Under the pieces are notes generated by a model that searched no databases, was not told where the DNA came from, and was given only the letters and a program-made list of their open reading frames with translations. Shown piece by piece: positions 30,165 to 32,480 of a DNA stretch of 32,480 nucleotides (positions within the stretch are counted from its first letter, which is position 1; each line of letters starts with the position of its first letter). Location: positions 1 through 32,480 of IMG/VR virus record IMGVR_UViG_3300010233_000133. The stretch is one strand, 5' to 3'. Origin of the DNA: a virus. The position numbers and the translations under genes were made by a program.

Positions 30165-30315
30165 TAAAAATGTGCAAAAAAGCGACAGGGCAGTATTTGG
30201 CAGTTGCTAACAATGGGTGAGAAAGCCGCAAAATAACCCAATTACTGCATCCTACTTTGGCGGCTTAACGCCCTAATAAGGTGGGGTACTCGCTCCGTGA
30301 TGCTTTCCCCCATGA
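30165..30315. other. Gene-poor 150-nt stretch with nested inverted repeats
   Basis: No convincing gene is seen. TGGGT (30214-30218) can pair with ACCCA (30236-30240), and AAGCCGC (30223-30229) with GCGGCTT (30260-30266), an interleaved pattern that allows a pseudoknot. GGGG (30283-30286) faces CCCC (30307-30310). GGCAGT recurs with a 10-bp period near 30189-30205. A 23-codon minus-strand frame (30242-30313) follows the exonuclease but has no ribosome site. It may hold a structured RNA, a terminator without T-run, or a replication or packaging signal. Confidence 0.4.
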
Positions 30316-31077
30316 TTACAAGTTGTTTTTTACTTGGTAAAACCTTAATAAATGCTGAAAACACTCCCAGCCCTTTTGAAGCTGGGGTTCTTCCACTTCT
30401 ATTAATTTTACTTGGTTAGTCATGCCATTGACAAATACGATGGCACAGCGAGCAGTAGGCAAGTTTAGTCCTTCACGATATGCCGCTAACTGTAGTTCAT
30501 GTTCGAACCATACATCAATTTTATCAAGGTCGGTAGTCTTAGTCTTAAAATCTACAATAAAACCACCCTTACCATTGACCTGTTTAGCCATTAAATCGCA
30601 TTTGCCACCAAACCCTAGCGGATGCCCAAAAGAACGCTCAGAAAGCCACGGTTGCTCTCCAAAAGCACTTTTAAGAGCACTATCAATAGCATCAAGATAA
30701 GCTGGCTTTTCAGGCATATACACCTGCTCAAAGTAGCTTTCAATGATGTTATGAATAGCCGTACCACGCTCTGCCGCTTCCCTGCCAGTAGCCTTGCTAT
30801 CTTTCATTACCCTAGATAGCCAAACCCCTTCTTCTTCCCCTTCTAAGCGAGGTAGTGTAAGTGCGGCCAAGATAGCTTGTTCTGCAAGCCATCGCTGTAA
30901 CCCTTCACCTTTGTTTGCGACATTGATAATGGTGGTAACTGAGGGCAATAAACCAAGTTTTTTGGCATCCCTAAGTGTTGTCGGTCTTTCGCCAGTTTTG
31001 CCGATGGTTGTATAGGCTGGAGTGCCTTGGGTAGTGTACCAATGACCATTTTGCTCTACCTTTTCTTTAACTATCAT
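30316..31077 (-). CDS. RecB/Cas4-type PD-(D/E)XK exonuclease (253 aa)
   Basis: The motifs GTAIHNIIESYF (H109), GFGGKCDLMA (D161), FIVDFKTKT (D176, K178) and ELQLAAYREG (Q196, Y200) are in the order of RecB-like nucleases (PDDEXK_1). The predicted role is processing of DNA ends in recombination or replication, probably with the SSB-like protein of the same operon. ATGA overlap with the HNH gene on the minus strand. All catalytic residues look intact. Confidence 0.85.
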   Translation of the reverse strand: MIVKEKVEQNGHWYTTQGTPAYTTIGKTGERPTTLRDAKKLGLLPSVTTIINVANKGEGLQRWLAEQAILAALTLPRLEGEEEGVWLSRVMKDSKATGREAAERGTAIHNIIESYFEQVYMPEKPAYLDAIDSALKSAFGEQPWLSERSFGHPLGFGGKCDLMAKQVNGKGGFIVDFKTKTTDLDKIDVWFEHELQLAAYREGLNLPTARCAIVFVNGMTNQVKLIEVEEPQLQKGWECFQHLLRFYQVKNNL

Positions 31078-31496
31078 TTTGAATTTATTTCCTTGTGCCG
31101 TTGTTTATGGCAAGGCTGACACAGCCAATTGACCATAAGGGGTTTGTCGTAATCTTCATGGTGTGCAAGACTGTTTTTGTTTCCGCATCTTTCACAATTT
31201 TGACGGACAAGTTCGCCTGTTTTAATGGCGTAAGAAACGGCACTATGACATTGGTTTCGCCTTTTATCTTCTTGCCGCCAAGCCTTACTAATTGCAGTTG
31301 CGGCCTTTCTTCTTTCAGGGTTTTTTGCACGATCTCTGTCATATTGACGCACCTTTTCAATGTTATTTGTTCTATGTTTTGATACATCATTTTTTGTGCA
31401 TTGTTTGCATTTATTAAGATGGCCGTCAGACATTTTTGAATGTGCATAAAAATCAATTAATGGTCTGACGGTATTACATTTAAAACAAGTTTTCAT
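31074..31496 (-). CDS. HNH endonuclease with N-terminal zinc finger (140 aa)
   Basis: A four-cysteine finger (C4, C7, C30, C33) precedes a basic helical linker (DRAKNPERRKAATAISKAWR), then the HNH core: C101, C104, SLAHHEDYDKP (H112, H113), N123, C126, C129, H130, H134. The layout is common in phages and is also seen in free-standing homing endonucleases. A strong AAAGGAG site precedes the ATG. It sits between SSB-like and exonuclease genes and is coupled to the latter, so it may be part of the recombination set or a mobile intruder. Confidence 0.8.
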   Translation of the reverse strand: MKTCFKCNTVRPLIDFYAHSKMSDGHLNKCKQCTKNDVSKHRTNNIEKVRQYDRDRAKNPERRKAATAISKAWRQEDKRRNQCHSAVSYAIKTGELVRQNCERCGNKNSLAHHEDYDKPLMVNWLCQPCHKQRHKEINSK

Positions 31497-31531
31497 GGCT
31501 TACTCCTTTACGCCATTATACCCATTCTAAA

Positions 31532-32146
31532 TTAAAAAGGAATATCCCCAATGTTGTCATCTTCAATCTTTGGTGCGTTCTTTTCACGCTCTTGCTGACC
31601 ACGCCACTCAGATGATTCTGCAATCTTTTCTTTGTAATATTTTGGCAACGCATCATACTTAGCTTGGTCAAATTCTGCTAACCAAAAATGAACTGGTGCG
31701 TTAATACCGTCAGGCTGGGCATTACGCAACGCTGTCGGCACAGGACTAATACCTGAAATATTGGCATAGCGACCATCCTCTGAATGGGTAATATTGACCA
31801 TACAGAATTTCCCTAATAGATTTTTTAAGTCAAAGTTCTTTCTATCTTCTGCGGTCATCTTTTTGTTAGACCACGCTTCTAAGTCTTGACGCAACCGTGC
31901 CTGATCTCCAAGACTGACGGTATAACGCTTAGACACAATTAACGGCTTGCCATCGTCTGTCTTTAATGGAGCACCGCTATCGTCATCACCATGCAATTCC
32001 CAAGTCAATACGACCTTGTGCATAATTTTGGTTTCGCCAGCCCATTCGGTAGCCTGATGACCTAAATCAATAACGCTATACAAACGAGCCATGTGATTGC
32101 CAGCTGGGGCAATTTTAAATTCTTTACTGTTGTCTGAAATAATCAT
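31532..32146 (-). CDS. SSB-like replication protein (204 aa)
   Basis: The C-terminus ends EDDNIGDIPF, the acidic tip typical of single-strand DNA-binding proteins, which recruits partners. The body (APAGNHMARLYSVIDLGHQA, KVVLTWELHG, LLGKFCMVNITHSEDGRYAN, ISGISPVP) resembles phage SSB-like (DUF669-type) proteins with an OB fold. It starts in an ATGA overlap with the upstream gene. It likely coats ssDNA for the nucleases encoded downstream. Confidence 0.7.
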   Translation of the reverse strand: MIISDNSKEFKIAPAGNHMARLYSVIDLGHQATEWAGETKIMHKVVLTWELHGDDDSGAPLKTDDGKPLIVSKRYTVSLGDQARLRQDLEAWSNKKMTAEDRKNFDLKNLLGKFCMVNITHSEDGRYANISGISPVPTALRNAQPDGINAPVHFWLAEFDQAKYDALPKYYKEKIAESSEWRGQQEREKNAPKIEDDNIGDIPF

Positions 32147-32355
32147 TTTCCGTTCCTAAAAATATTTGAAAAGTCGTTAATAACATCACGCAAAACAGGG
32201 TTAACTTGATTGTTGCGGATAGGCGAGGGTAGTCCACACGCATAGCGTAAGTCACCAATTTCGTCTGCGGTTAAGAAAACCCCATCATCGAGGTCTTTAA
32301 AGATGCGTTCCAAATGTTGTTGGAAGCTGTGAAAGTCTTGATCTTGCTCACTCAT
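32143..32355 (-). CDS. First gene of the leftward replication/recombination operon (70 aa)
   Basis: ATG 32355 with TAGGAGAA five bases upstream is preferred over GTG 32376, which would place the ribosome site inside the gene. The product (MSEQDQDFHSFQQHLERIFK, DLDDGVFLTADEIGDLRYAC) is acidic and helical. No family is recognised. It leads the operon just downstream of an operator-linked promoter and is coupled to the SSB-like gene. Confidence 0.6.
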   Translation of the reverse strand: MSEQDQDFHSFQQHLERIFKDLDDGVFLTADEIGDLRYACGLPSPIRNNQVNPVLRDVINDFSNIFRNGK

Positions 32356-32394
32356 ACGAGTTCTCCTAATTAACACGGCATATACCGTACTTAG

Positions 32395-32423
32395 ATATTA
32401 AGCCAACTTAAATAAGATTGCAA
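32395..32423 (-). promoter_or_regulatory. Operator-linked promoter of the right leftward operon
   Basis: On the minus strand TTGCAA (32418-32423) and TAATAT (32395-32400) are 17 bp apart, each 4 of 6 to consensus. The palindrome TTAAGCCAACTTAA (32398-32411) fills most of the spacer and overlaps the -10. Upstream of it, TTAGATATTA (32391-32400) is also present at 191-200 beside the left operator. Leader to ATG 32355 is about 33 nt. Confidence 0.6.
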
Positions 32424-32466
32424 CACTTTATTTGTAAATTTGTTGTTTATTTGTTAAGATAGCTGA

Positions 32467-32480
32467 ATGGATAAAACTTC
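32467..32480 (+). CDS. Start of a divergent rightward gene, cut by the window end
   Basis: ATG 32467 opens MDKT before the window ends. TTGTAA (32432-32437) and TAAGAT (32455-32460) are 17 bp apart and would start transcription almost at the ATG, giving a leaderless message as known for lambda cI from PRM. A half-site TTAAG lies at 32454-32458. It is a candidate regulator gene by position only; nothing of its product can be read. Confidence 0.3.

Noticed and set aside
30170-30220. Plus-strand 16-codon frame starting at 30170
   Set aside because: Very short, without ribosome site, and placed opposite a promoter region.
30422-31015. Several plus-strand frames of 65-92 codons opposite the exonuclease
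   Set aside because: The minus-strand frame has a full set of PD-(D/E)XK motifs; the plus-strand products have no recognisable features or starts.
31085-31456. Second 123-codon minus-strand frame within the HNH gene
   Set aside because: It lacks the cysteine and histidine pattern, which is complete in the frame 31074-31496.
1-32480. CRISPR array, tRNA, insertion sequence, integrase or diversity-generating retroelement
   Set aside because: I saw no regular repeat-spacer pattern, no tRNA-like cloverleaf, no transposase or recombinase motifs, and no reverse transcriptase. Absence by eye is not proof.

Overview
The window looks like most of a dsDNA phage genome, probably short-tailed (podovirus-like). 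It carries a large terminase, a 758-aa portal, a scaffold-like and a capsid protein, a P22 gp4/gp10-like (T7 tail-tubular-like) adaptor and nozzle pair, large internal virion proteins and many fibre proteins. There is no sheath, tape measure or baseplate gene. Base composition is AT-rich, genes are packed with ATGA/TAATG overlaps, and ribosome sites are ordinary AGGAG types. A lipoprotein signal peptide and a heptosyltransferase-like protein point to a Gram-negative host; an environmental (freshwater-type) proteobacterium is my guess only. No integrase, RNA polymerase, DNA polymerase, tRNA or CRISPR array was seen, so part of the genome probably lies outside the window.

Layout. (1) 230-2604, rightward: an early operon of very small coupled genes, including a lone replication-initiator C-terminal module and a Ref-like HNH nuclease. 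(2) 2605-3908, leftward: a SprT-like metalloprotease and a metallophosphoesterase with an N-terminal helix-turn-helix-like segment, embedded against the flow. (3) 3966-5536, rightward: a VRR-NUC nuclease, a DUF5856-like protein and small basic proteins. (4) 5577-28602, rightward late region: terminase subunits, portal, a large fibre cluster, a GT9-like protein, scaffold, capsid, a decoration-like protein, a terminator, adaptor and nozzle, GNAT, internal virion proteins, a collar fibre, and a lysis cassette (TM protein, coiled-coil TM protein, 3-TM holin, M15 endolysin). (5) 28599-30076, leftward: a PD-(D/E)XK nuclease-like protein, a lipoprotein and three 21-35-aa single-TM peptides. (6) 30316-32355, leftward: SSB-like protein, HNH and RecB-type nucleases. 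(7) A divergent control region at the right edge, where a new rightward gene begins at 32467.

The main non-genic signal is a perfect inverted repeat, TTAAG-N4-CTTAA, found at 201-214, 30120-30133 and 32398-32411. Each copy lies directly upstream of, or overlapping, a sigma70-like -10 box at the head of a separate transcription unit; at 30120 it fills the spacer of a TTGACA/TAAACT promoter. This looks like the operator set of an unseen phage repressor. Other points are a GT9-like gene whose conserved N-terminus has no in-frame start unless one base is removed, a bidirectional terminator hidden inside coding sequence at 28607-28628, and a 150-nt gene-poor stretch with pseudoknot potential. All function calls rest on motif reading and memory of families; no search was run.
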